Shown: positions 7,061 through 13,209 of the stretch, piece by piece
How positions within the stretch are numbered: the stretch's first letter is position 1
Layout: each line of letters starts with the position of its first letter
From: Christensenella sp. UBA3792
GTDB taxonomy: Bacteria; Bacillota; Clostridia; Christensenellales; CAG-138
Reading direction: 5' to 3'
Assembly: GCA_002369195.1 (NCBI GenBank)
Contig: DFEW01000066.1
Span: forward strand, 51,889-68,161
DNA: 16,273 nt
The notes under the pieces: model-generated
Told to the model about the DNA's origin: nothing
The model's database searches: none
The model's input: the letters and a program-made list of their open reading frames with translations, nothing else
Position numbers and translations under genes: made by a program

Positions 7061-8929
7061 ATGGAAAGAAAGAAACTGATCATTCTGTTATCCTGTATCG
7101 CGGGAGGTATCGTGGTTTTAGGCGTCGTTATCGCGCTGCTGCTGTCGCCGGTCACGTCGTTCCTGCACGGCGGTACGGGAAACGATTTCCGCAACGTCGG
7201 CTCCTGCTCCGGCAAGACGGAGGATCCGAATGCGCAGGCGCCGGAAAACGTGTTCATCACGCCCGAACCGGCTGCAACGACCGCTCCGGATGCGACGTCG
7301 TCAGAGCAGGAAACCGCCGCGCCGACCGAAGAGCCGACGCCCGCACCGACGGTGGATCCGTACGAGCTGCTGTATGAGCAGGCGGATACCTCGATGATGA
7401 AGGATATCGTCAACGTGCTGCTCGTCGGCGTGGACTATTCCACCGAGCGCGAGACGTGGAGCGGCAAGAAGGAATGGCACTCGGACGTCATGATGGTGCT
7501 TGCGGTCAACTTCGAGGAGAACCGTGCGGACCTCATTTCGCTGCCGCGCGACACGTACGCGGAGATTCCGGGCGTCAAGGGCATCTATAAGCTCAACGCA
7601 TCGCTCAACTGCGGCGGCGGTCTCTACAACAATGACGGCACCTATAACCCGAAAGGACTCAAGAAGGTCTGCGAAGCGGCGGAGTGGATGCTCGGCGGCA
7701 TCGATGTCGACTACTATTACGCGGTCACCATGACGTCGTTGAAGGACCTTGTCGATCTGTGCGGCGGTCTCGAATACGACATGGACATCGCATTCAAGAT
7801 CCAGGGACGCTCCTATGAAAAGGGCATGCAGCACGTCGACGGACAGGGCTTTTTGGATTACTGCCGTGTCCGCAAGGGCGTCAACGGACTGCCCTCGAAC
7901 GAGCAGGGCGACGCAAACCGCGTCAACCGTCAAAAGCGCATGCTGATCGCGCTGTTTAGACAGATGCAGGCGGATAAGCTGATCACGAAGATTCCCGACA
8001 TCATCGACACGTTCGACGGCGATCTGTTCACCAACTGCACGACCGGTCAGACGGCTGCGCTCGCCGCGTTCGCATACAACCTCAGCCCGGAGAACATCGG
8101 CATGTATTCGATGAGCGGCAGCACGACGTCCCTTTTCCAGTGGAACTTCTGCTTTACCGATCAGAGCAACCGCGTAGACGTCATCAAAAAGGTCTACGGC
8201 GTGGATGCGAGCCGTCGTTCGAAGTACACGCTGAGCTACGGTCGCTATCGCTGGTGCGACATGCTGTATGAGCACTATATGGAGCTTCTGAACCCGCTGA
8301 CCAAGTACGTGCAGAAGCTGATCGACGAGGACGACAAGCTGCCCGAATTCACCGCTGAGCCGACGATGGAACCGTCTCCGGAGGTTACGCCGGACATTCC
8401 GGGCGAACCGACGGCAGCGCCGACCGATCCGCCGCAGGAGCCGACCGAAGCGCCCGCGCCGACGCCCGCGCCGACGCCGGAACCGACGCCTGCACCGACG
8501 CCCGCGCCGACGGCTGCACCGACCGACGGGGGAGACGACAGCGGCGCGTGGAGCAGCGAGGCACAGCGCGGACTGCTGTTCGCGAGCGCAACTGAGCAGC
8601 CGCTTCGCAAGTATACGAAGGAGCAGCGTGAACTGTTCGAGCAGTACAAGACCTGTTTGAAGGAACTCGAGGACCTGCATAAGGAAGCGGATAAGCAAGC
8701 AAAGAAATCGAGCAGCTCTCTGAACTCCATCGGACAGCAATACCTCAAGAAACTCGATGAGATTCAGACGCTTGCGATCGAGGTCGCAAAGACGTTCGAA
8801 TACACGAAGGTCAAGAACTTCACGGTTCCGTTCGGCGCGACCGCATCGGGCTGGAGCAGCTCTTCACCGTGGGCGGTCAACTACGGCAGGGACAGAACCT
8901 TCAACGAGGTTATCGTAGACTTTAACTAA
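7061..8929 (+). CDS. LCP (LytR-CpsA-Psr) family cell-wall polymer ligase with extended tail
   Basis: A 622-residue single-pass membrane protein: short basic N-terminus, one helix (about 6-29), Thr/Pro/Glu linker (about 66-99), and an LCP domain (about 115-385) facing outward. LCP enzymes transfer lipid-linked glycopolymers such as teichoic acids or capsule onto peptidoglycan. Key residues are present: VGVD (123-126), HSD (140-142), SLPRDT (160-165), KLNAS (178-182), CRVRKG (268-273) and NRVNRQKR (286-293). A second, longer Pro-Thr linker (about 431-489) leads to a charged helical tail (about 500-622), which is not part of the normal LCP architecture. ATG at 7061 follows AAAGGA. An upstream in-frame ATG at 6950 lacks a ribosome site and would bury the signal anchor. 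The gene is divergent from the glycosyltransferase operon. Confidence 0.93.
   Translation: MERKKLIILLSCIAGGIVVLGVVIALLLSPVTSFLHGGTGNDFRNVGSCSGKTEDPNAQAPENVFITPEPAATTAPDATSSEQETAAPTEEPTPAPTVDPYELLYEQADTSMMKDIVNVLLVGVDYSTERETWSGKKEWHSDVMMVLAVNFEENRADLISLPRDTYAEIPGVKGIYKLNASLNCGGGLYNNDGTYNPKGLKKVCEAAEWMLGGIDVDYYYAVTMTSLKDLVDLCGGLEYDMDIAFKIQGRSYEKGMQHVDGQGFLDYCRVRKGVNGLPSNEQGDANRVNRQKRMLIALFRQMQADKLITKIPDIIDTFDGDLFTNCTTGQTAALAAFAYNLSPENIGMYSMSGSTTSLFQWNFCFTDQSNRVDVIKKVYGVDASRRSKYTLSYGRYRWCDMLYEHYMELLNPLTKYVQKLIDEDDKLPEFTAEPTMEPSPEVTPDIPGEPTAAPTDPPQEPTEAPAPTPAPTPEPTPAPTPAPTAAPTDGGDDSGAWSSEAQRGLLFASATEQPLRKYTKEQRELFEQYKTCLKELEDLHKEADKQAKKSSSSLNSIGQQYLKKLDEIQTLAIEVAKTFEYTKVKNFTVPFGATASGWSSSSPWAVNYGRDRTFNEVIVDFN
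8435..8524 (+). repeat. Low-complexity Pro-Thr coding repeat in the LCP gene
   Basis: Codons 459-488 of the LCP gene are an imperfect array of CCGACG-type units, encoding runs such as PTPAPTPEPTPAPTPAPT. It reads as a flexible wall-spanning linker. Such tracts can change length by slippage in multiples of three. Confidence 0.7.
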
Positions 8930-8934
8930 AAGCT

Positions 8935-9450
8935 ATGGATCGCACATTCGATTACGGTTTATTGAATACGCAGACCGATCCGCGCTTCGCCGACCGCAAG
9001 TACGGACGGCTCGGAACGGTCGCCAAAAACGGCTGCGGCATGATCGCGCTTTACAACGTCGAGCGTGCCGCACGCCCCGATACGCGCTTTGAACCGTATT
9101 ACGAAGCGCGCGATGCGATCAAGACCAATCTGTTCGGATTACTCGGCACGCGTCCGTCCTCGGTGCGCGAGATCCTGGAGCCGAAGGGGTTCAAGGTCAT
9201 CGATCTTGATAAGAAGCATCCGGACGGCGGTATCCGCCACGATGCGGTCATCGTGCTGTACTGGTACTGGTTCGGTGCGCATTACGTTTCGGGCTTTCTG
9301 AACAGGGAAGGCACGTACACGCTCTATAACTACTTTACGCGCCCGTATGCGATGTCGCTCGACCGTTTCCTCGAAACGCTTAAATCGTCGAAAAATCACG
9401 TTGTACGCGTTTGGGGCGTGGATTTTCCGAAGGAGAGAGGCGAAAGATAG
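8935..9450 (+). CDS. Putative C39-like cysteine peptidase fold protein
   Basis: A 171-residue protein with no signal peptide or membrane helix, so probably cytosolic. The pattern suggests a papain-like fold of the C39 type: nucleophile candidate Cys34 in KNGCGMIALYN (31-41), His116 in FGAHYVSGF (113-121), and Asn132 in YNYF, with Asn32 as a possible oxyanion residue. This is motif reading, not a family match, and activity is unproven. It could cleave a peptide, act as an acyl- or amide-transferring enzyme, or be a pseudoenzyme. The start ATG lies five bases after the LCP stop and has no clear Shine-Dalgarno sequence, so translation probably depends on ribosomes finishing the LCP gene. No promoter separates the two, which implies shared function. 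Confidence 0.65.
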   Translation: MDRTFDYGLLNTQTDPRFADRKYGRLGTVAKNGCGMIALYNVERAARPDTRFEPYYEARDAIKTNLFGLLGTRPSSVREILEPKGFKVIDLDKKHPDGGIRHDAVIVLYWYWFGAHYVSGFLNREGTYTLYNYFTRPYAMSLDRFLETLKSSKNHVVRVWGVDFPKERGER

Positions 9451-9460
9451 TATATCTTTC
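9442..9460 (+). other. Perfect small palindrome over the C39-like stop codon
   Basis: GAAAGATA (9442-9449) and TATCTTTC (9453-9460) form an eight-pair stem with a GTA loop. It includes the TAG stop codon. No T-tract follows, so it is at best a weak terminator or an mRNA 3'-end stabilising hairpin. Confidence 0.4.
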
Positions 9461-9478
9461 AAAATCCGAAATTGGTAC

Positions 9479-9507
9479 TTGACATTTTCCGTTAAGGAAG
9501 CTAAAAT
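9479..9507 (+). promoter_or_regulatory. Strong promoter of the tRNA-Arg gene
   Basis: A perfect TTGACA (9479-9484), a 17-base spacer and TAAAAT (9502-9507). Transcription should begin near 9514, about 18 bases before the mature tRNA end. This is the best -35/-10 pair in the window, fitting a stable RNA gene. Confidence 0.85.
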
Positions 9508-9531
9508 AACAAAGTACGCAAAAGCGTGCTT

Positions 9532-9607
9532 GCGCTTGTAGCTCAGTGGATAGAGTGCCCGGCTACGAACCGGTAGGTCGCAGGTTCGAATCCTGCCAGG
9601 CGCGCCA
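9532..9607 (+). tRNA. tRNA-Arg (anticodon ACG)
   Basis: A 76-base cloverleaf with encoded CCA. The acceptor stem GCGCTTG pairs with CAGGCGC (one G-T), the discriminator is G, and the D stem is GCTC/GAGT. The anticodon loop CTACGAA gives ACG, which after A34-to-inosine editing reads CGU, CGC and CGA. The T arm is GCAGG-TTCGAAT-CCTGC. The anticodon stem CCCGG/CCGGT has four good pairs and a C27-U43 mismatch at its top. Its own promoter and terminator flank it. Confidence 0.97.
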
Positions 9608-9611
9608 GAAG

Positions 9612-9640
9612 ACCCGATGCAATCGCATCGGGTTTTTCTT
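9612..9640 (+). terminator. Intrinsic terminator of the tRNA-Arg gene
   Basis: ACCCGATGC (9612-9620) pairs perfectly with GCATCGGGT (9625-9633) around AATC, followed by TTTTTCTTTT. It begins five bases after the CCA end. Confidence 0.92.
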
Positions 9641-9680
9641 TTCGAAATTCCCTTGGGTTCACCCCCAAACCGGTGAGACT

Positions 9681-10028
9681 ATGCATCATGTAATGAACCT
9701 GCATCCGCAGCCGTTTGCCATGATCGCAAACGGAACCAAAACGATCGAGCTTCGTCTGTACGATGAAAAGCGTCGCCGCATCCGCGTCGGTGATTCGATC
9801 ACGTTTGTCAATACGCAGAACCCTTCCGAAACGGTCGACGTTTCGGTCGTTCGTCTGCACCTGTTTCCTTCCTTTCAAGAACTGTACAAACATCTGCCGC
9901 TTCAAAAGTGCGGCTATCGGGATGCGGATCTCCCATTCGCTAACCCGTCCGACATGAACGCGTATTATTCCGCAGAACAGCAGCAGCGCTGCGGCGTAGT
10001 CGGCATCGAGATCAAAACCATTTCCTGA
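9681..10028 (+). CDS. ASCH domain (PUA-like) protein
   Basis: A 115-residue protein made of a single ASCH domain, a PUA-like beta barrel that binds RNA or nucleotides. The hallmark is at the N-terminus: HPQPFAMIANGTKTIELRLYD, with the G-x-K-x-x-E-x-R pattern (residues 18-25), followed by RIRVGDSITF (33-42). ATG at 9681 is preceded by GGTGAG at short spacing. A second ATG four codons later is possible but spaced too far. The upstream open frame runs through the tRNA gene and is not coding. No convincing promoter lies between the tRNA terminator and this gene, so it may rely on terminator read-through. Its role is unknown. Position after a tRNA gene is suggestive but weak evidence of an RNA function. 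Confidence 0.85.
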   Translation: MHHVMNLHPQPFAMIANGTKTIELRLYDEKRRRIRVGDSITFVNTQNPSETVDVSVVRLHLFPSFQELYKHLPLQKCGYRDADLPFANPSDMNAYYSAEQQQRCGVVGIEIKTIS

Positions 10029-10053
10029 ATCCAGTAAAATGAAGCATTCTGAC

Positions 10054-10082
10054 TTGACAACCTCAATACTACGTGATACGAT
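10054..10082 (+). promoter_or_regulatory. Promoter of the PadR operon
   Basis: A perfect TTGACA (10054-10059), a 17-base spacer and TACGAT (10077-10082). The strong ribosome site AAAGGAGG follows at 10093-10100. The -10 box lies inside a palindrome that is a likely operator. Confidence 0.82.
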
Positions 10083-10087
10083 GTATT
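10065..10087. promoter_or_regulatory. 23-bp palindromic operator, probably for PadR
   Basis: The pattern is AATAC-N2-CGT-N3-ACG-N2-GTATT, with both arms exact inverted repeats (16 of 23 positions symmetric and paired). It covers the 3' part of the spacer and the whole -10 box, so a bound dimer would block RNA polymerase. Its placement directly before padR fits autorepression. The assignment to PadR is inference. Confidence 0.65.
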
Positions 10088-10106
10088 ACACAAAAGGAGG
10101 TATTGT

Positions 10107-10427
10107 ATGGATGCTCAATTGAAGCGCGGGCTTTTGGACGTCTGCGTGCTTGCCGCCATCAAGAACGAGGATTCGTACGGGTACAAGATCATTAAGGACA
10201 TGAAACCGTACCTCGAAATGTCCGAATCAACCTTATACACGATCCTGAAGCGCCTGGAAGCGGCATCGATGCTGACGGTGCGATCCGCCGAGCACGAAGG
10301 ACGGCTTCGAAAGTATTATCATATCACCGACGCGGGTCTGAAACGCATCGAAGCGTTCCGTGCGGAATGGAAGGAAGTCATATCGATTTATCAATTTGTG
10401 ACAAAAGGGGATGGGGAACATGCTTAA
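10107..10427 (+). CDS. PadR family transcriptional regulator
   Basis: A 106-residue small PadR regulator (subfamily 2, with one short C-terminal helix). The winged helix-turn-helix spans about residues 5-80: LKRGLLDVCVLAAI, SYGYKIIKDM, SESTLYTILKRLEAASML (recognition helix), and the wing GRLRKYYHITDAGLKR. C-terminal residues 81-106 would form the dimer helix. It most likely represses its own operon by binding the palindrome over the -10 box and releases it on an envelope or ligand signal. ATG at 10107 follows AAAGGAGG with six bases between. The gene overlaps the next by eight bases, consistent with coupled translation. Confidence 0.95.
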   Translation: MDAQLKRGLLDVCVLAAIKNEDSYGYKIIKDMKPYLEMSESTLYTILKRLEAASMLTVRSAEHEGRLRKYYHITDAGLKRIEAFRAEWKEVISIYQFVTKGDGEHA

Positions 10428-11022
10428 AACCGCATTTTTGGAAGCGCTGCAAAGCGGTCTTGCCGGACTGCCGCAGCAGGATATCGAAGAACGGCTTGCG
10501 TTCTACGGCGAGATGATCGACGATCGGATGGAAGAGGGACTCTCCGAGGAGGAAGCGGTCGAGGCAATCGGACCTGTGGATCGTGTGATCAATGAGATCG
10601 TTGCGCAAACGCCGCTTACGAAGATCGTAAAGGAACGGATCAAGCCGAAGCGCAGTCTGCGCGCCTGGGAGATTCTTTTGCTGATTCTCGGTTTCCCGCT
10701 CTGGTTCCCGCTGATGATCGTAGCGTTCGTGCTGATTCTTGTGTTCTATGTCGTGCTGTGGATACTGGTCATCTGCCTGTGGGCAGTGGAACTCGTACTA
10801 TGGGCGGCGGCACTGTTCGGGCTTGTCGCTACCGTGCTGTATATGCTGCATGGATACGTCGCATTCGGCGTCGTACTGCTCGGCGCGGCACTGACGCTGA
10901 TCGGACTTTCGATTCTTCTGTTCTTCGGATGCAAAGCTGCGTCCGTCGGAACGGCAAAGCTTGCACGCAGCATCGTGCGGGGGATCAAACGACTGTTTGT
11001 CGGAAAGGAGAAAGCAAGATGA
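10420..11022 (+). CDS. HAAS (DUF1700) domain membrane protein
   Basis: A 200-residue protein. Residues 1-70 are the HAAS/DUF1700 signalling helix bundle: FLEALQSGLAGLPQQDIEE, LAFYGEMIDDRMEEGLSEEEAVEAIG. The rest is a membrane region with about four helices (roughly 83-112, 113-127, 128-146 and 148-170) and a basic cytosolic tail. HAAS domains regularly sit beside PadR and DUF4097 genes and are thought to be adaptors for envelope sensing. The ATG at 10420 is preferred over one at 10411, because the latter sits directly on the AAAAGGGG that serves as ribosome site. It overlaps padR by eight bases, and its TGA overlaps the next ATG (ATGA). The partner interaction with PadR or DUF4097 is inferred from gene order. 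Confidence 0.9.
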   Translation: MLKTAFLEALQSGLAGLPQQDIEERLAFYGEMIDDRMEEGLSEEEAVEAIGPVDRVINEIVAQTPLTKIVKERIKPKRSLRAWEILLLILGFPLWFPLMIVAFVLILVFYVVLWILVICLWAVELVLWAAALFGLVATVLYMLHGYVAFGVVLLGAALTLIGLSILLFFGCKAASVGTAKLARSIVRGIKRLFVGKEKAR

Positions 11023-11972
11023 AAAAGGGAGCCATCATTACAGCGATCGTACTGCTTACGGTGGGACTGCTGATCTTTGTCGGAGGATTGTTTGCGGGAG
11101 GAAGTCTGCCGCCTATGACATATGAAGCCATGCGTTATTCGGTCAACGAACCGTTTACCGACATTCATATCGACACGCATGAGATGAACATCGAATTCAT
11201 CCTGTCGGAGGACGGAACCTGTTCCGTCGACAGCGCCGTGACGGAGAAGTTTTATCCGAACGTTACCGTTCGGGACGGCGTGCTGACGGTCACGACCGTC
11301 GACGAACGCACGTGGGTGGACCGGCTGATGATGAGCGCGGATCAGCCAATGCAGATTCGTCTGCCCGGGACGGCGTACAGGACGCTTTCCGTCGAAAGCC
11401 ATACCGGCGACGTCACGGTGGACAGCCGTTTTTCCTTCGACAACGTGCAGATCACCGCTTCAACGGGAGACGTCACGTGCGGGGCGTCCGCGGAAAACGC
11501 AATTGAGATCACGGCAAGCACCGGCGATATCACGCTTGACGGCGTCCGCGCAAAGACCGTATCGCTGGTCGTTTCGACCGGCAGGATCGCGGTGCGCAGC
11601 GCGTCCGTATCGGGCGACGTCATCATCAACGTCAGCACGGGAAAGACCGAGATCGACAGTCTCACGTGCAATACGCTGAAATCGGAGGGCAGCACCGGTC
11701 GCATGACCCTGACGGACGTCATTGTGAAGGACACGCTTCGCATCAAAAGAAGCACCGGCGACCTGACGCTGGAACGCTGCGACGCCGAGACGCTTTCGAT
11801 CGAAACGAGCACCGGAGACGTCACGGCAAGCCTGCTTTCCGAAAAGATGTTCGATGCCGAGACAAGCACCGGCAAGGTAAGCGTACCGGACACACAGAGC
11901 GGCGGCAAATGCGAGATCTCCACGGACACGGGCGATATCCTTGTTCAGTATGCGATTGTACCGCAGCCGTAA
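11019..11972 (+). CDS. DUF4097 (toast-rack / beta-helix) envelope protein
   Basis: A 317-residue protein with an N-terminal membrane anchor or signal (about 4-27), a beta-rich segment (40-125), and a repetitive DUF4097 region (128-317). Ten copies of an S-T-G-D/K/R motif occur with Thr-Gly at residues 129, 149, 168, 187, 207, 226, 246, 265, 284 and 304, spaced 19 or 20 apart. This regularity indicates a stacked beta-helix outside the membrane. Family members are found in PadR/HAAS and PspC/LiaF-type stress operons and are considered sensors or scaffolds, with no known enzymatic activity. ATG at 11019 overlaps the HAAS stop as ATGA and follows AAAGGAGA. No clear terminator follows, so some read-through into the next gene is possible. 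Confidence 0.9.
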   Translation: MKKGAIITAIVLLTVGLLIFVGGLFAGGSLPPMTYEAMRYSVNEPFTDIHIDTHEMNIEFILSEDGTCSVDSAVTEKFYPNVTVRDGVLTVTTVDERTWVDRLMMSADQPMQIRLPGTAYRTLSVESHTGDVTVDSRFSFDNVQITASTGDVTCGASAENAIEITASTGDITLDGVRAKTVSLVVSTGRIAVRSASVSGDVIINVSTGKTEIDSLTCNTLKSEGSTGRMTLTDVIVKDTLRIKRSTGDLTLERCDAETLSIETSTGDVTASLLSEKMFDAETSTGKVSVPDTQSGGKCEISTDTGDILVQYAIVPQP

Positions 11973-11998
11973 AAATTCCGGAAAAATGTCAAAATTCT

Positions 11999-12026
11999 TA
12001 AATTCGTAACATAGATTTCGAATTTA
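11999..12026. repeat. Perfect 8-bp inverted repeat upstream of the small membrane protein promoter
   Basis: TAAATTCG (11999-12006) and CGAATTTA (12019-12026) are exact complements separated by 12 bases. A nested AACATA/TATGTT pair overlaps the right arm. The repeat ends three bases before the -35 box at 12029, so it could be an operator. No T-tract follows on the plus strand, so it is a poor terminator for DUF4097. Confidence 0.45.
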
Positions 12027-12028
12027 TG

Positions 12029-12057
12029 TTGCAAATGCGCGTTATACTAAATATATT
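12029..12057 (+). promoter_or_regulatory. Promoter of the small three-helix membrane protein gene
   Basis: TTGCAA (12029-12034), a 17-base spacer and TATATT (12052-12057). The start is near 12064, about 36 bases before the ATG. A TATACT at 12043-12048 is a possible alternative -10, but it has no matching -35. Confidence 0.6.
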
Positions 12058-12099
12058 AAAAGTATCAGAACTGATGATTGACGGTAAGGAGGATGGAGT

Positions 12100-12417
12100 A
12101 TGCATATTTTCTTGGGAATCGTGATGATCCTTTTTGCACTGTTTCTGGGCGGGATCGGGTATCTGATTGCAATGCGCGGTAAATACGCTCTGATCAACAA
12201 TTTTGTGATGGAACGCAATGCGGGCAAGGTGGACAGCGCGTTCGCACAGCGCATCGGCTGGATTGAACTGTTTGCGGCGGTTTACTTCCTGCTGTTCGGT
12301 ATTCTGGCGCTTTGTATCGGCAAGAACGCGTTTGCGTGGGTTGTCTGTATCATCGGCATCGTGCTGCTTGCAGCGGCTTCCTTGCTGAATGTGCTGCTCG
12401 GAAAACGCCGCGCGTAA
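12100..12417 (+). CDS. Small three-helix membrane protein, possibly DUF3784-like
   Basis: A 105-residue protein with three hydrophobic segments (about 2-24, 52-73 and 78-100), a polar cytosolic loop (25-51: MRGKYALINNFVMERNAGKVD) and a basic end (GKRRA). The layout and the GKYALI...K.D loop recall the DUF3784 family of small Firmicutes membrane proteins, but I am not certain of that match and the function is unknown. ATG at 12100 follows AAGGAGG with seven bases between. An ATG nine bases earlier is out of frame. It has its own promoter, so it may be independent of the PadR operon, and it ends at a terminator shared with the convergent aro operon. Confidence 0.8.
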   Translation: MHIFLGIVMILFALFLGGIGYLIAMRGKYALINNFVMERNAGKVDSAFAQRIGWIELFAAVYFLLFGILALCIGKNAFAWVVCIIGIVLLAAASLLNVLLGKRRA

Positions 12418-12435
12418 CACATATTACGTTCAAAA

Positions 12436-12463
12436 AGAGAGACGCAGGATTCTGCGTCTCTTT
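12436..12463. terminator. Bidirectional terminator between the small membrane protein and the aro operon
   Basis: AGAGACGCAG (12438-12447) pairs perfectly with CTGCGTCTCT (12452-12461) around GATT. The minus-strand read ends in CTCTCTTTTTG, a strong T-tract just after the chorismate mutase/shikimate kinase stop. The plus-strand read ends in CTCTTTGCTT. Confidence 0.87.
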
Positions 12464-12465
12464 GC

Positions 12466-13209
12466 TTATACATGAAATGTCGATCGAAAGTCCTCGGCAA
12501 TGCGCTGCGCAGTTTGCCGGAAGTCCGCGTCCGCATCGAGCTGTGCATCGCTGAAGGACTCATACACGCCGTGCCGCTGCTCGTACAGCCGTTCGAGCGC
12601 GCCGTCTCCCTGCGAAAGCGGACGCCCGGCGGTGTCGAGCTCATCGAGCGGGCGCTTGATATAGTAAATGCGGCTGTTTTGACGAAGAACGGCGCGGTTC
12701 TGTTCGAACATGACGGTGCCGCCGCCGGTCGCGATGATGCTGCCCCAGACGGAGGAGAGGTCGCGCACGACTTCGGTTTCGATCGTGCGGAACGCCGCTT
12801 CACCCCGTTGCGCAAAAAGCGATTCGATCGTGCCGCCGATGCGCCGTTCGGCCTCTTCGTCGGTCGAGGCGATCGGACGGTTCAGAAGCGCCGAAAGATG
12901 CCGCGCGATGCTCGTCTTGCCGGAACCGGGCATGCCGATCAGCACGATGTTCGTATTCAGAAACCGCTGATGCGCTTTGCTGATCGACAGGATTGCGGCA
13001 TACAGCGCTTTGACTGCATCCGCGCGTTCGGTGGGAACGTTCGAGAGAAGCCGTTCCATCATGACTTGTTCGCGGCTCGGATCGAATGCGTTCAGGTGGT
13101 GCTCCCGCTTGTATGCGCCGATTGCGTCGACGGTGTCCATGCGTTCCAAAAACGCCTGCACGATCCGATCGTCGATTGCGTCCAACTTGGCTCGGTATTC
13201 ATTCAGCAT
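12466..13209 (-). CDS. Chorismate mutase (AroQ type) - shikimate kinase fusion
   Basis: A 247-residue bifunctional enzyme. Residues 1-85 form an all-helical AroQ chorismate mutase with a full set of expected active-site residues: Arg6, Arg23, Lys34, Asp43, Arg46, Glu47 and Gln81. Residues 86-247 form a shikimate kinase: P-loop GMPGSGKTS (92-100), Asp117, shikimate-contacting Arg141 in GEAAFRTIE, the GGG motif at 162-164, and RPLSQ plus RHGVYES in the lid and C-terminal part. It would phosphorylate shikimate and, separately, convert chorismate to prephenate. ATG at 13209 follows GGAGG (spacing six) and overlaps the aroC end by 11 bases. It is the last gene of the operon before a strong terminator. 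No frameshift is seen at the junction (about residue 84), so the fusion looks genuine. Confidence 0.93.
   Translation of the reverse strand: MLNEYRAKLDAIDDRIVQAFLERMDTVDAIGAYKREHHLNAFDPSREQVMMERLLSNVPTERADAVKALYAAILSISKAHQRFLNTNIVLIGMPGSGKTSIARHLSALLNRPIASTDEEAERRIGGTIESLFAQRGEAAFRTIETEVVRDLSSVWGSIIATGGGTVMFEQNRAVLRQNSRIYYIKRPLDELDTAGRPLSQGDGALERLYEQRHGVYESFSDAQLDADADFRQTAQRIAEDFRSTFHV

Noticed and set aside
8435..8524. CCGACG-type repeats as a CRISPR or minisatellite
   Set aside because: They are in frame, encode a Pro-Thr linker, and have no spacers or constant repeat unit.
7301..8740. A 479-codon minus-strand frame opposite the LCP gene
   Set aside because: Its Arg-rich repeats mirror the Pro-Thr codons of the LCP linker. 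No ribosome site or known domain.
9532..9607. tRNA-Arg as an integration site for a mobile element
   Set aside because: No integrase and no repeated tRNA 3' end was seen nearby. The following genes look native.
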